DNA of 64,000 bases from Acestrorhynchus altus (GCA_034509495.1 CM067521.1:19773984-19837983); one strand, 5' to 3'; shown: positions 53,512 to 63,904, numbered from the stretch's first letter. The notes: generated by a model not told the origin, from the sequence alone. Program-made: numbers and translations.

Positions 53512-54205
53512 CAGAGAGAGTAGTGTAGGTGTAGGGGATCAGAGAGAGGGAGGTGCTAGGGATCACAGAGGGAGGTGTAGGGGATCACAGAGAGGGAGTT
53601 GCTGGGGATCAGAGAGAGGGACGTGTAGGGGATCACAGAGAGGGAGGTGCTGGGGATCAGAGAGAGGGAGGCGTAGGGGATCACAGAGGGAGGTGTAGGG
53701 GATCAGAGAGAGAGGAAGGTGCTGGGGATCACAGAGAGGGAGGTGAAGGGCATTAGAGAAAGGGAGGTGTAGGGGATCACAGAAAGGGAGGTGTAGGGGA
53801 TCACAGAGAGGGAGGTGTAGGGGATCAGAGAGATGGAGGGGTAGGGGATCAGAGTGAGAGAGCTGTAGGGGATCAGAGAGAGGGGGGTGCTGGGTATCAG
53901 AGAGAGGGAGGTGTAGGGGATCACAGAGGGAGGTGTAGGGGATCAGAGAGAGGGATGTGTAGCGGATCAGAGAGAGAGGGAGGTGTAGGAGATCAGAGAG
54001 ACGGAGGGGTAGTGGATCAGAGTGAAAGAGGTGTAGGGGATCAGAGAGAGGGAGGTGTAGGGGATCAGAGAGAGGGAGGTGTAGGGGATCAGAGAGAGGG
54101 AGGTGCTGGGGATCACAGAGAGGGAGGTGTAGGGGATCAGAGATGGAGGTGTCGGGGATCACAGAGAGGGAGGTGTAGGGGATCAGAGAGAGGGAGAGTT
54201 CTTGT
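53512..54205. repeat. 24-bp purine-rich minisatellite (VNTR)
   Basis: The unit GATCAGAGAGAGGGAGGTGT plus AGGG recurs about 28 times. Exact 24-bp steps are seen, for example 54,039 to 54,063. Variants alternate GATCAGAG/GATCACAG and GTGTAGGG/GTGCTGGG. Since 24 is a multiple of three, all frames free of stops in one unit stay open: minus 53,563-54,162 reads as DPLHLPLS repeats for 199 codons, without any sign of being a gene. It ends ten bases before the CRE of the promoter at 54,206. Confidence 0.95.
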
Positions 54206-54280
54206 TAGCCTGTGACGTCACTAGTTTACTGTGAATGTGCCTCCTCGTGCACGTGGACATTCTCTCACTTCCGGATAAAG
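54206..54280 (+). promoter_or_regulatory. TATA-less housekeeping-type promoter
   Basis: A palindromic CRE, TGACGTCA, lies at 54,213-54,220. CACTTCCGG, an ETS/GABP-type site, is at 54,266-54,274. AAGATGGCGGC, the YY1-type element that typically overlaps the start codon of housekeeping genes, is at 54,278-54,288. No TATA box is near. CpG density is clearly above the surrounding DNA. Transcription likely starts between 54,225 and 54,275; the exact start cannot be read from sequence. Confidence 0.8.
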
Positions 54281-54343
54281 ATGGCGGCGCGCATGCTGCA
54301 GAGAGGAGCGGAGACCGCGGGTCTGTTACTCAGCAGGGGGCAG
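54281..54343 (+). CDS. First coding exon of an unidentified protein gene
   Basis: The ATG at 54,281 lies in a strong context (AAGATGG). It encodes MAARMLQRGAETAGLLLSRG and Q before a GT donor (CAG|GTAACA) at 54,344, phase 0. The peptide has alanines, leucines and three arginines and no acidic residue except one glutamate. This fits the start of a mitochondrial targeting sequence, but a cleavage site is not visible in 21 residues. The YY1/ETS/CRE promoter is typical of nuclear genes for mitochondrial or basic cell functions. I do not recognise the protein. A second ATG at codon 5 is in frame. The exon is followed at once by a CA array in the intron. No second exon was found before 64,000, so the first intron would exceed 9.6 kb. 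The alternative is a very short non-coding first exon, but the ATG-donor arrangement argues for coding. Confidence 0.7.

Positions 54344-54344
<1 letters not shown>

Positions 54345-54378
<34 letters not shown>
54345..54378. repeat. (CA)n microsatellite at the 5' end of intron 1
   Basis: About 16 CA units beginning within five bases of the splice donor. Length changes here could touch the donor context. Confidence 0.95.
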
Positions 54379-54380
<2 letters not shown>

Positions 54381-54474
54381 ATACACTCTGCAGCCCCCCG
54401 CGCTGTTTATCAGTCTGCTGTTTACTACAGTTACCTTCTCCCTGCAGCTCCACTAGGGAGTGTTTAGGGGGTTA
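54379..54474. other. GC-rich first-intron start
   Basis: CAGCCCCCCGCGCTGTTTAT continues the CpG-rich zone. A frame here is a repeat-driven artefact. Confidence 0.5.
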
Positions 54475-54612
54475 GGAGGACTGGACAGGGGTGGACAAGG
54501 GTGTTTAGGGCTAGGCAAAGGTGCACAGAGCTGGAGAGGGCTGGACAAGGGTGGACAGGGCTGTATAGGCCTGGACAAGGGTGGATAGGGCTGGACAGAG
54601 GTGGAAAAGGGT
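54475..54612. repeat. G-rich degenerate ~10-11-bp minisatellite
   Basis: GGACAGGGGT, GGACAAGGGT, GGACAGGGCT, GGATAGGGCT and similar units repeat about 12 times. Runs of three or four G at short spacing could allow G-quadruplex formation on the plus strand (the sense strand of the proposed gene). Confidence 0.8.
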
Positions 54613-55564
54613 CATGTGCAGCTTTAGGGCATGATAATGTAACCCCTAAGCTTTGGACTGAGGAAGGTGAGGGTCTGAAGGTCTTTTTGCAGTTTGACTT
54701 TGACCTTTAGTCCTGCAAAGTTCACAGCTGCTTCTGGGAAACATCTGCAGAAGGTTTGCATTGAGCTCATCCTGCAACCTGATTGTGTTTTAAACTCTCG
54801 TTTATAGACATCTGATCTGCTCTGGTGTAGTTTGTTGTCAGTTGTCTCCTCACTGCTCCCTGGTGCTCACCTGTGGAGGGCTTGTGTGGGTGTTCTGTGC
54901 AGCTTCATGGTCTAAAGTGAGGAAGGTGAAGATGTGAGGGTCACTGATGTTTGACTTTGACCATCTGAAAAAGGTTGCTGTTGGTCTGACCTTAGTACCT
55001 TTCTGTTACTGTTAAACATCTTTTCAGCATTTCTTCATGGCTGATAAGGTTCCACCTGATGTTTAGTTTAGTTAATTAACATCTAACCTGTCACCGGCCT
55101 CTCTCAAAAAGCTGTGACCATCCCTGCGACGTCTAACATGAAAGTTGTTTTTCTGGTTATGTTACGTCACATTTATGTCACAGCAAATCTGAAAGAGGAT
55201 CCGGCAATCTTCTGCAGCACCAGAATACTCAAGCTTCAAACATGGAGATATCAGAACAGCAAACTTGCTCTTCATCTGCTCATTCACCCACTGTCAAACC
55301 AAAGAAATACAGAATCACAGCTGGAGAGCTGGCCAGCCAGTAGAGGGCGATAAACACAGGATTGTTGTAAGAGTTAGCTAGCTGTTATGAAGACACCTGT
55401 CATCGGCCAGTCCAAAAAGTTCTCTGAATTTGGGAGTAACACCTAGTTCCCCTTGTTTCTTTATTTAATTCATTTGAGTAAATTACAATTTCCTTGGGAA
55501 TTCTTTGGTCAGCTTTCGGGTCGAAGTTCGACTTTGGGTCTTGCTGGATCACAGAGAGGGAGAT
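54613..55564. other. Intron-1 interval with internal duplication
   Basis: GAGGAAGGTGAGGGTCTGAA...TTTGACTTTGACC at 54,659-54,705 recurs as GAGGAAGGTGAAGATGTGAG...TTTGACTTTGACC at 54,919-54,960, a decayed duplication about 260 bp apart. No exon was found. Confidence 0.45.
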
Positions 55565-55845
55565 GGTCTGATGTCTGGCCTGGTGGTTAGGGAACCAGCC
55601 TTGTGACTGGGAGGTCGCCACCCTGAACCGACCAAGGACATGACTGAAGTGCCCTTGAGCACGGCACTGAACTCCCCGGCTGCTCCCCAGGCACTGAGCA
55701 TAGGGTTGCCCACCGCTCTGGGCATGTGTGCTCACTGCCCCCGATGTGTGAAGTCACTAGTGTGTATGTGTGTGGATGGGTTAAATGCGGAGTATTCCCG
55801 TGTGTGCACAACACAGTGGGTAAAAAAAAAAGGTATAATTACTAT
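55565..55845 (+). mobile_element. tRNA-derived SINE (SINE-1), near-complete copy
   Basis: The head GGCCTGGTGGTTAGGGAACC, AGCCTTGTGACTGGGAGGTC and GCCACCCTGAACCGACC is tRNA-like with a decayed B box. The body has TGCCCTTGAGCACGGCACTG, CCGGCTGCTCCCCAGGCACT and TGTGCTCACTGCCCCCGATG. The end has GATGGGTTAAATGCGGAGTA and an A-run at 55,822-55,831. It lies in the proposed intron 1, same strand as the gene. Confidence 0.85.
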
Positions 55846-56059
55846 AACTACTTAAAGGGTTGTCCTCCCATTGCTTCAGTAACAGACTTGTTCTGATGAC
55901 CATTTTATAGACAGGGAAAGCACTGCAATGTGCAGGACAGATGCCAATGCAGATCAGTCAATGATTTGAATCAACTTGTTTCCATAGTCAGTGACGTTGA
56001 TTGTCAACACATCACCCCAGCCCTACTTTATACCCTCTAGGTTGGTCAGTTCTGGTCAT
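55846..56059. other. Intronic non-coding interval
   Basis: Nothing recognised. Confidence 0.4.
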
Positions 56060-56215
56060 GGAGGTCTGGATTCTTGGGCATTTTTGTGCTTTCCTTAAAC
56101 ACCTCTGATTCAACTAACTTTAAGTAGTTGTGTTGGAGCAGGAAAATCAGCAAAGTGTGTTGGACTCCAGCCCCTGTTGTAACCCATGTTTGGCATTGGA
56201 CCTGGAGACCTCAGG
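56060..56215 (-). mobile_element. Dispersed fish repeat fragment, reversed
   Basis: AACACCTCTGATTCAACTAA, GTGTTGGAGCAGGAAAATCA and GTGTTGGACTCCAGCCCCTG are known to me from the opposite end of the repeat seen at 18,726. A related piece is at 19,999-20,100. Confidence 0.5.
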
Positions 56216-56284
56216 TTAAGTATTTCTTTCATCTATTTGGTGTATGTTAGTAAAGGCAGTTTGGCAGTATCTGACAGTTGTTCT

Positions 56285-56385
56285 TTAGACTGTTGCAGAA
56301 TTTTATTATGAAGGGATGAATGTAAGGGCACCAAACTGACCCGGAATACCATTTTCTTTACACTGACTTCCACTGAAAGTTCTGT
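56285..56385 (+). mobile_element. Dispersed repeat family A, decayed copy
   Basis: AGAATTTTATTATGAAGGGA, GGAATACCATTTTCTTTACA and CTGACTTCCACTGAAAGTTC keep the family order with many changes. Confidence 0.55.
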
Positions 56386-56574
56386 TTTTTTTACTCGACA
56401 CGTTTTTGAGAGTCAGCGGCAAACTGTAACTTTGTACTTGATCTCTACCTGTGTTCTGTACTCTGGCCTACAGGGTCAGCCCGTATCCTCCCCCATTGTA
56501 AACAAGCAGCCTTTGACCCCTCTGTTTTTCACTCTCATGCTCAAAGTGCACACAGCCTGCCGGTTGTCAATGGT

Positions 56575-57136
56575 ACACATAACCACCTCCATGTGCCTAT
56601 ACTCGGTGTCCATTTTATCTATTACTCTTACCATACAGGAGCACTTTATACTCTGTAGAACTATGTTGTCCATCTATTTCTCTGCATACTTTGTTGGCCT
56701 TCTTTCACCCTGATCTTTAATGGTTAAGACCCCTCAGGACCACCACAGAGCAGCTATTATATGGGAGGTTGGTTATTCTCAGCACTGCAGTGAGAATATC
56801 CCACAAACTAGAAATGTCCAGCCAACAGCATCCTGTAAGCAGCGTCCAATGAGCACTGATGAATTACTAGCGCATGACCAGCACAATCTGTGCAGAAACA
56901 GATGAGCTTCTGCCTATAACTTTACATCTACCAGGTGGCACAGCTAGGTTGACAGTGAGTGGACACTGTGTTTAATCACTCCAGCAGCTCTGCTGTGTCT
57001 GATCCACTTGTACCAGTGCAACAGACAAACACACCACCACCATGTCAGTGTCTGTGCAGGACTGAGATTGACCCACCACCTTCCTAATACTCCTGTGGTG
57101 GTTCTGTGGGGTCCTGACCATTGAGGATCAGGATGA
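56575..57136. mobile_element. Fold-back repeat family D, most complete copy
   Basis: The left arm has TCGGTGTCCATTTTATCTAT, AGGACCACCACAGAGCAGCT and TTATTCTCAGCACTGCAGTG. The right arm (about 57,015-57,136) has CAAACACACCACCACCATGT, CTCCTGTGGTGGTTCTGTGG and TCCTGACCATTGAGGATCAG, the reverse complement of the left arm. The centre contains CAGCCAACAGCATCCTGTAA, ACTCCAGCAGCTCTGCTGTG and GTGAGTGGACACTGTGTTTA. It lies in the proposed intron 1. Confidence 0.78.
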
Positions 57137-57239
57137 AATCCTTTGTTGGAAGAGTAACATCTGATTACTTCATGCACATAAGCTGTCCATATGTGACACA
57201 GCATCCACTGTGATTACATACTGGGTATGAATGATCCAG
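57137..57239. other. Intronic spacer
   Basis: Nothing recognised. Confidence 0.4.
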
Positions 57240-57805
57240 GAGCTCATTTCAAAGTTTTTTTGCTCAAGAAACTCAAGAAACTCCAGATCTGCATCTCACA
57301 TGCCTTTTAAGAGCTGATCATGCTCATTAGGGTCACAGGACCCAATTCTTGGATGTGTCCAATCAAAGACCACATTTGAAAGTCATTCAAATCTGATTTA
57401 AAAATATTTATTGAGTTCACATCACTCTAAAAACACCAGATCTGTCCTGTGTAGCATTCCGATCCATCCATTCTCATCAATGTAACACGTCAGCGTATCA
57501 CCTATGTCTGATCCAAGACCACATATAGTAGCTCAAAGCTGAGCTGTCAATTTTTGTGTTCACACTGCCCTAGAAACACCATCAGTGTCGCACATCACAT
57601 TCCGATCCAACCATTCTCATGAGTGCAACATGACAACTTGTGAAATATGTGTCCAATCCAAGATCACACAAGAAAGAAGCTCAAATCTGATTTGAAAATC
57701 AATTTTTGTGTTCACATTTTACCAGATCTGCTATGTTCAGCAAGAGTGTCTGATCCAAGACCATGTATGAACATCTCAAATTTGATCTAATGTTCTGAAA
57801 TCTCA
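57240..57805. repeat. Degenerate tandem repeat, block 1
   Basis: The phrases TTCACA(C/T)(C/T)(A/G)CTCTAAAAACACCAGATCT, GATCCAAGACCACAT and CAAATCTGATTTGAAAATCA recur three or four times at about 100-150 bp. The block is strongly decayed. Confidence 0.6.
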
Positions 57806-58809
57806 AATCGCACAACAATTGGAATGCCCAATAGCAGAAATAGGGTTTCTGATGTTACACCATGATGGACATAAATTTGTGAAATGTGTTCCTGTGATCT
57901 GCTTGGTTATGACACAATGCATTCACACCAATGACCATTTAGTTTTACTTTCCAGTAAGTGTTTAACTAGGTTAGGAGGAGGTGTGAGGGAACCAAATGG
58001 CAACTTCTATACTTTTCTCACCTCTGAAAACTAGAATGTAGGTTGTTGAATTTGAATTGGCCTTAATTTCTACTATTTCTGTGCTTAGTGTGATCCCTAA
58101 ATAGTCCAGAGCTGTTGACACACAAAACACGGGCTTATGTAGTGCAGGACACTGGGAGACTTCTGCTGCACTGGAATGGGGATTGGTTTTTAAAAGATCT
58201 GCTGCAAAAAGTGCTTCATCTGTCGAACCCAAAGAACGAACTTCATGTGATAACGAGCAAAATAATTGGCTTTATTTAATTCATACTTTGAATGAACCAT
58301 GGTTCGGTTCAACAGAGTTATTTGAGTTGAAAAAATCCAGTTAACCACATGAATTGATTTATTTTCATCTTAGGTTTCATTGTTTGTCTTTAATTGCCGC
58401 TTTCTGTACTTTTAGTTTGGGCCCTCATTGAACATATTGAGTGAAGTAAAGTGTAGAGAACAATCAATACATGGTGCAACTCTACATAGGTGAGCATTTC
58501 TCGACATTATCAGCGAAATCCAGCTTTCATGTTGATAGATCAGAGAGCACTCTAAAGCTCACAGCCTCTTTCATCACTTATCGTTCTGAGAGCAGAGCTG
58601 ATTAGCCGGACCATACAAACTGCTACGTTTGTTAAACAGTCACCTTATGCAGATATAGCTTAATCTTAGGTTACACTCCCCCTACAACCCTTATCGCCTT
58701 GTTCAGGTTCTGCGCTGTAAGCTTCCAGAGGTCCTTGTAGGAATCAGTAACATCTGGTTACATCATATACATGAGCTGCAGTGATATGCACACGAGGCAA
58801 AGTCAATTC
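57806..58809. other. Intronic non-coding interval
   Basis: No gene. The CATTCTCATGAG/GTGATCC phrases of the neighbouring repeats appear sporadically. Nothing else was recognised. Confidence 0.35.
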
Positions 58810-59270
58810 TCGTGATTATTCTGAACTGTGACTTCAATCTGATCTGAAAAGACCAGTTTCTTTTCATTCACACTGCTCTAAAAACACCAGATGTATCTGG
58901 TTCAGGATGACATTCAAAAGTACTAATGTTTTTTGTGTTCACACTGCTCAAAAACACCAGATTGTTTTTGAAAGCACTGTTTTTTTTTCTGCATTAATGC
59001 TGCTTAAAAGTGATCTGAAAACACCCTTTTCTTTTTGTTCACACTGCCAACCATTTTCTTTTCAACATCAGATATTTATCTGATTCAGGATCACATTTGA
59101 AAGTAAATGAAATTAAAATTTTTTTGTGTTCTGAAGCACCAGATCGGTCACATTCCAATCCGACTATTCTCATTAGGGTTGTGTTTGAAAGCAGCTTTTT
59201 TTCTGCGTTCACGCTGCTCAAAAAACACCAGATCTTTGTCACACATGAAATGTAAAAAAAAAAGTGTGGC
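58810..59270. repeat. Degenerate tandem repeat, block 2
   Basis: CACACTGCTC(T/A)AAAAACACCAGAT recurs at about 58,868, 58,940 and 59,208 with related starts between. TTTTTGTGTTCACACTGC-like and GGATCACATTTGAAAGT linkers are present. Same family as 57,240-57,805. Confidence 0.65.
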
Positions 59271-60351
59271 CTCATCCCTGTAATATGACCACGACTTTCT
59301 GAGGACGTAGAGGTTTGTTGTTCTTACACAGCACTAGGACCAACTGTCCCAATCATTGAACTCCTGGTGAACTATTGCTCTGAAATCAGTTGGCGGTTAT
59401 TTATCTTATTGACGTTCCTTGAAGTTATTTGCTTGTAGGTCATCTGCCTCAGTGAGTTGTTGGAGGCCAGATTATTTAGAAATGGCTTTTAACCTTCTCC
59501 AGCCTGGTGATCTTTGATAACCTCGTTTGTTTGAAACATGGCACATTTCCAGCGGTGACTTTGGTAATATTGTTTTTGAAACCTGCTAAAGCCTAAAGCC
59601 TGCTAAAGTGATTCCCATCCTCTTGATTACATTTAACCAGCAGGTGTAAATTCACTTGGATACCACGTGAAATACCACTCGATGACTCGGTCTGAAGGGG
59701 GTCTAAGATGGACTGTTTTCTCCTATGAATGTCATGGTGTAGTTTTTAGAATGGTCCTGTTTTGTGCTTTTATAGGCCTGTTCAGCAGGTTGGTGTGATG
59801 AGTACACCACTTTAACACTCTGTCCACTCCAGCCCCCCCTACACTCGCACACAAACAAAAAAAAGTGCATTTTCGAGGCAGTGTGAGTGCTTAGCTGGCA
59901 TATATTTTCATCTGCTTGGTATAATGAGATGAGTGTGCTGGAGCAGGGGACTGGCCTCGCGTCTCTGTGAGAGAGGCTCTCTGATAATGAGAAACTACAT
60001 TGTGCCAGGTTACATTACAGCTCACGTCTTTATCCAAATGGGTTTGTTTAAGAGTTGCATAAGATCAGGGCAGTGTGCACGTCTTTAGGGTAATGCAGGT
60101 TATTTTAAGCCGTCACTGAAAGACTTCAGCTTCAGATTTCATTACGAGTGGCAGCAATTATTCCAAACTTCAGTTATCGGAAGCATAGGAGCATTTATCT
60201 ATGAGAAAGATTAAGACTCGTTCTAAAATGGAGAGAAACGTCTAAAGGAGCAGAACCAGGGACACTGAAATTAGGTCTGAGAGAGCCTGTTGGCAGCAGG
60301 TTAATGGCAGCTGTGTCGTCGTCGTGGGGACAGCACTGTATTAGATTTGTA
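59271..60351. other. Intronic interval, possibly containing conserved DNA
   Basis: 59,880-60,330 is non-repetitive with a balanced base mix. No exon-like frame with splice sites was seen. Confidence 0.3.
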
Positions 60352-60873
60352 AACACTAGGGATGGATATTGTGGCTTATTTCCCAAATTGATTTGATTCC
60401 GATTCCCATCACAATTCGATTCAGTGTATAATTCGGTTCATTTTGGCACATTTTGGTTGCAATAACAGGTTGGCGCTGAAATATAGCTATTAGCTAATCC
60501 AGAAGGAGGCGCTGCTGTGAGCTGGCAGCACTGTTGTTGTAAGGTGCCGTGGCTTTATCAGCTGTAGCTGAGATTTGTTACAATGAGTCTCTGACCTTTT
60601 CTTGTCTCATAATCTAAGAGCTGCTGGACCATATGTTTTTAGATGTTTTCATATGAATATCTGAGTTTGTTAATGGGTGGATCAACAAGGCTCAAAGAGT
60701 GTGTTTATATTTTATAGGACAAAAACCTGGAGAGCAGTGTTTTGGCAAAATGTGATTTGTGCCGCAGACGGGAGCACCGAGATTGATCTTGGCTTTATAA
60801 GAATATTTTAGATTATTCAAATGAAGATTGAATTAAATCTAAATACATTTTTAAACCCACCCCTAATAAACAC
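60352..60873. mobile_element. Possible non-autonomous DNA transposon
   Basis: CACTAGGGATGGATATTG at the left and TTTAAACCCACCCCTAATAA at the right are imperfect inverted repeats (TAGGGATGGATA against TAGGGGTGGGTT). The start also has TGATTCCGATTCCCATCACA, AATTCGATTC phrases typical of old fish DNA repeats. Interior non-coding. No target duplication was verified. Confidence 0.45.
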
Positions 60874-61439
60874 TATAACATGGAGTTAAAATAACCATGT
60901 TTTCAGTGTAGTCTAACCCAGTTTATTTGAACTAGATCACCTTTTTTTTTTTTTTAAGACTGATTTTTATTTTTATTTATTTATTTTTTTTCTGATCCAT
61001 GTTTTGGTTTTCTCCTACCTGGATTGTCCACTTTGACCACTAAAGAGGTTCTAGGCGTCATTAATAAATTGTGCTAGGTTTCTATTAATTGTGGCTACTG
61101 TTGAATGTGTGGCTAGTTTATTATGATGGTGACAATTAAACCCTTAAACTTGACTTCATAGAAGTTTTTTTAACCTGTAAAAGACAACGTCTGTAAAAAG
61201 ACAGCATTAAGAAGAAGAAAAATTAATCAGTAGCTTGTCACTTCTATGACTATATACTGTATATTGGTTTGGTGTACATCAGCAGAAATGTGTGAAACTA
61301 TTTATGCATGAATTCCAAGTTCCTGCTCATATGTTCCTGCCTGTTCTTGCACAACATAAAGGCAATGTTTATGCCTTTTTTATTTATTAATGCCGTATAT
61401 ATTTTTTGAACTTTTAACTTTGCAGCCCCTGTACTTTTC
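60874..61439. other. AT-rich intronic interval
   Basis: T-runs at 60,942-60,990. Nothing recognised. Confidence 0.4.
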
Positions 61440-61862
61440 CCACTTTCCTCCTCTTCAAAGCTGTACCACGAGATATAAGCGTGATGATCTGAAGCGTCCT
61501 GTCTGCCATTGCGGACCTGAGGAGCCGTGATTGACAGCCTCGTATCGTGGCGATTCAGTCCCATCTGCTATGACAGTTCATCCTGCGCGGCAATTCAATT
61601 TGCCATGGCTTGTCAATAACAATGCAAAGAGCAGCGCTACGTCCGGGATGGATTGGAGCTGGGCGATGCCTGATAAACGCAATCTAGTGCCGAAATTCCT
61701 GTCTGGACTACGAGATAAACCCGGGGCTGTTTCTCTACCAACACAGCCGGGCCTGTGCAGCACCACTACAGCCAATGGAACATCACGAAATATAAGTACT
61801 GAAAGATTCGTCTGGTGCTGGGCTTGTAAACAGCGAAGAGGTTTGTTGATCGGTTGATCTTA
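61440..61862. other. Unique CpG-bearing block, candidate conserved element
   Basis: About 20 CpG sites in 420 bp, far more than the neighbours. It contains GTCAATAACAATGCAAAGAG (adjacent SOX-like AACAAT and octamer-like ATGCAAA cores). A 108-codon plus-strand frame (61,531-61,857) spans it, without recognised domain or splice signals. Enhancer or undetected exon are both possible. Confidence 0.3.
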
Positions 61863-62374
61863 ATGCAGGTTAACATAAATTAAAGTGATGTTGAAAATCA
61901 ATTATTGACCTGAGGCCAGGAGTCGTAGTAGGCTTAAAGGTTTGACTGACCAATTAGTGTTAGTAAGGCTGTAAATCTGTGAACTCGCACTTCAGTTTTA
62001 TTTGTTACATTTTTAGGGAACATTTGAGTTTTTACTGAATCTTTTGCACCCCTTTACTTCATGGACACTATTGTGAAGGTCTCGGACTGAGCAGTATTAT
62101 TTAAAAAAACATCACAATATGCTTAAGAAAAACGGCAATGTATGATACAATATGATAAATCTATAGTATAATAAAAATCTAAAGTATGATGGTAAAATTT
62201 CAGAATTTATTATAAAACTAAAAACATGTAACTTTATATAACAATGTTTCTATGGCATAAATTACACATTACGGCACTGGGGTGTCGTAAATTATATATA
62301 GATCATAACTTGCATAACAGAAGTGATATTATGACATGGCCAATTTTTTATATATTGTACAAAATATATCCCAA
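61863..62374. other. AT-rich intronic interval
   Basis: 62,100-62,400 has repeated ATATGATA/TATAGTAT phrases, perhaps a decayed transposon end. No gene. Confidence 0.35.
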
Positions 62375-63040
62375 TATACTGACATATGATATATTGCCCT
62401 GCCCACTGTACCCCCCCCACGCCACCAGCACAGCTCAAACCCATTGAAACATGGACTCCATTAGACCTTTTATTGTATCCTGTGGTATCTGGTAGCAAGA
62501 CCTAAAATCCATATTTTTTTTCCCCCCAAATCCCATTCTATTTTTTTTCTCTTTACATTTTTTAAAATTTGAATATTTATTTGTACAATTTATTTATTTA
62601 CAATTTCTTGCATTTAAAGAAACAATAGCATAACCACACTATATTGAAATGAATTTGTACCGATTACTAAAACATAATTAAAGCTCTTTATATGTAGGTT
62701 TATCCATCGATCTACGTCTGTTAACAATTTCTTCACGAGGGCAGAAGGAGCGCTCGTGGGACATTTTTGATGAGACAACCTGAGTGTATTTAGGCCTGTT
62801 TAGTGTTTTGGAGAAGTTCTGACCCAGATATCACAGTTTGGTTCTTGTCAGAGTTGCGTAGATTCTTTGCATTGCATCATTGCTGGGCGGCCAATGCACT
62901 CAGAGAAAAGTGTCGGGGATACAGTGGCTAAAAGATGATTTTGACTGTTCATTTCTTTCTAATATATTCTCCTCCTGACAGGTACCATTGTGACAAGATA
63001 ATCAGTGTTCTTCACTTCACCTGTCAGTAGATTTAATGTG
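62375..63040. mobile_element. Tc1-like element (lineage T5), decayed, with both end regions
   Basis: Left: GAAACATGGACTCCATTAGA, CCTTTTATTGTATCCTGTGG and TATCTGGTAGCAAGACC. Right: CACAGTTTGGTTCTTGTCAG, CTAATATATTCTCCTCCTGA, CAGGTACCATTGTGACAAGA and TAATCAGTGTTCTTCACTTC, followed by ACCTGTCAGT. The coding centre is missing. A SINE-3-like piece lies within it at about 62,855-62,925. Confidence 0.72.
62855..62925. mobile_element. SINE-3 body fragment nested in the Tc1 relic
   Basis: TTGCATCATTGCTGGGCGGC and CAATGCACTCAGAGAAAAG align with TTGCACCATTGCTGGGCAGC and CAAAACACTCTGAAGAAAT at 48,738-48,780. Confidence 0.55.
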
Positions 63041-63904
63041 TTCACTGCATCTACCAAGCAGGGATTGAGAACAATCAAAAATGCTTGGGCGACAGGTCTA
63101 AACCTGCCTCCTGCTCTCCTTGTGGAACTGCAGCGTGACTGCGAGAGAAAAGTTTGGCTGGAGAGCTGAAAGAAGAAGAGCGACAGAGTGGTGGTAGCAG
63201 CAGCGGCCTGAATATTTTAAACAGAGGGGTGGGAACGGTAGAGAGTGCTGTTGGGGGGCAGTTTGCGGCGGGAGGGGGTTCAGTTCCTCTGGAGCTGAAA
63301 CTTCAAACGACGCCCGACTTGCTCCCATCTGTCTACACCAAGAACACATTTACATTTCCCTGCCGCCAGGGATACAGTGCAGCAAGTTTTGCTGTAACTG
63401 GATTTGAATATCATTTCACCAAGGTTAATAGCCATTTCTGCTGCTCGTGAATGCTGTTTAGGCTTTTTCAATAATTTAGAAGGCCTGCAATCAGTCGCAC
63501 AGGCTTTCCGGCAGCGTTCTGAGGGAGAGGGATTTACGAGCTCTTACAGGACGCCACAACTCACCTTTATGTCCAAGATGGTTCGTTTGTGGTGATGAAT
63601 GCGAGCGAGAGACATTATTTAAAGCTAATGGCTTTAATAGTTGTTAAAAATTGCGATGCACTCTTGGGTAGTCAGTGGTAATTGAGGTGAAAAGGAGATG
63701 AAGTGGGTCTGAAATGTCAGCTCTGATTGACAGAGCATCCAATCAAAGCTGCTGTAAAATACTTATTCATATATGTAATCTGTAGGTTGTTTGGCAACCG
63801 TTGCAGACTGTTCCTGAACTGCGTAATGCGTTATTTTACATTAGATTCTGTTTATTGTTCTTAAAGCACTCTTCTTTTATTTGTATTCTATTTATGCATT
63901 CTCT
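63041..63904. other. Unique CpG-bearing block, candidate regulatory DNA
   Basis: 63,100-63,600 is non-repetitive, with GGGGGGCAGTTTGCGGCGGG near 63,254. A 98-codon frame (63,154-63,450) has neither recognised domain nor convincing splice signals. It is similar in character to 61,440-61,862. Confidence 0.3.

Noticed and set aside
53563..54162. 199-codon minus-strand frame
   Set aside because: It is produced by the 24-bp minisatellite whose period is a multiple of three.
56432..56713. Frame preceded by an acceptor-like CTACAG at about 56,470 as exon 2 of the 54.28-kb gene
   Set aside because: It keeps phase 0 but runs directly into fold-back repeat D, and the peptide is not conserved-looking. 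An exon here is unlikely.
61531..61857. 108-codon frame as exon 2
   Set aside because: Read in phase 0 from the acceptor-like ATGACAG, the frame meets a TAG after about 37 codons and has no donor. Kept only as a candidate regulatory block.
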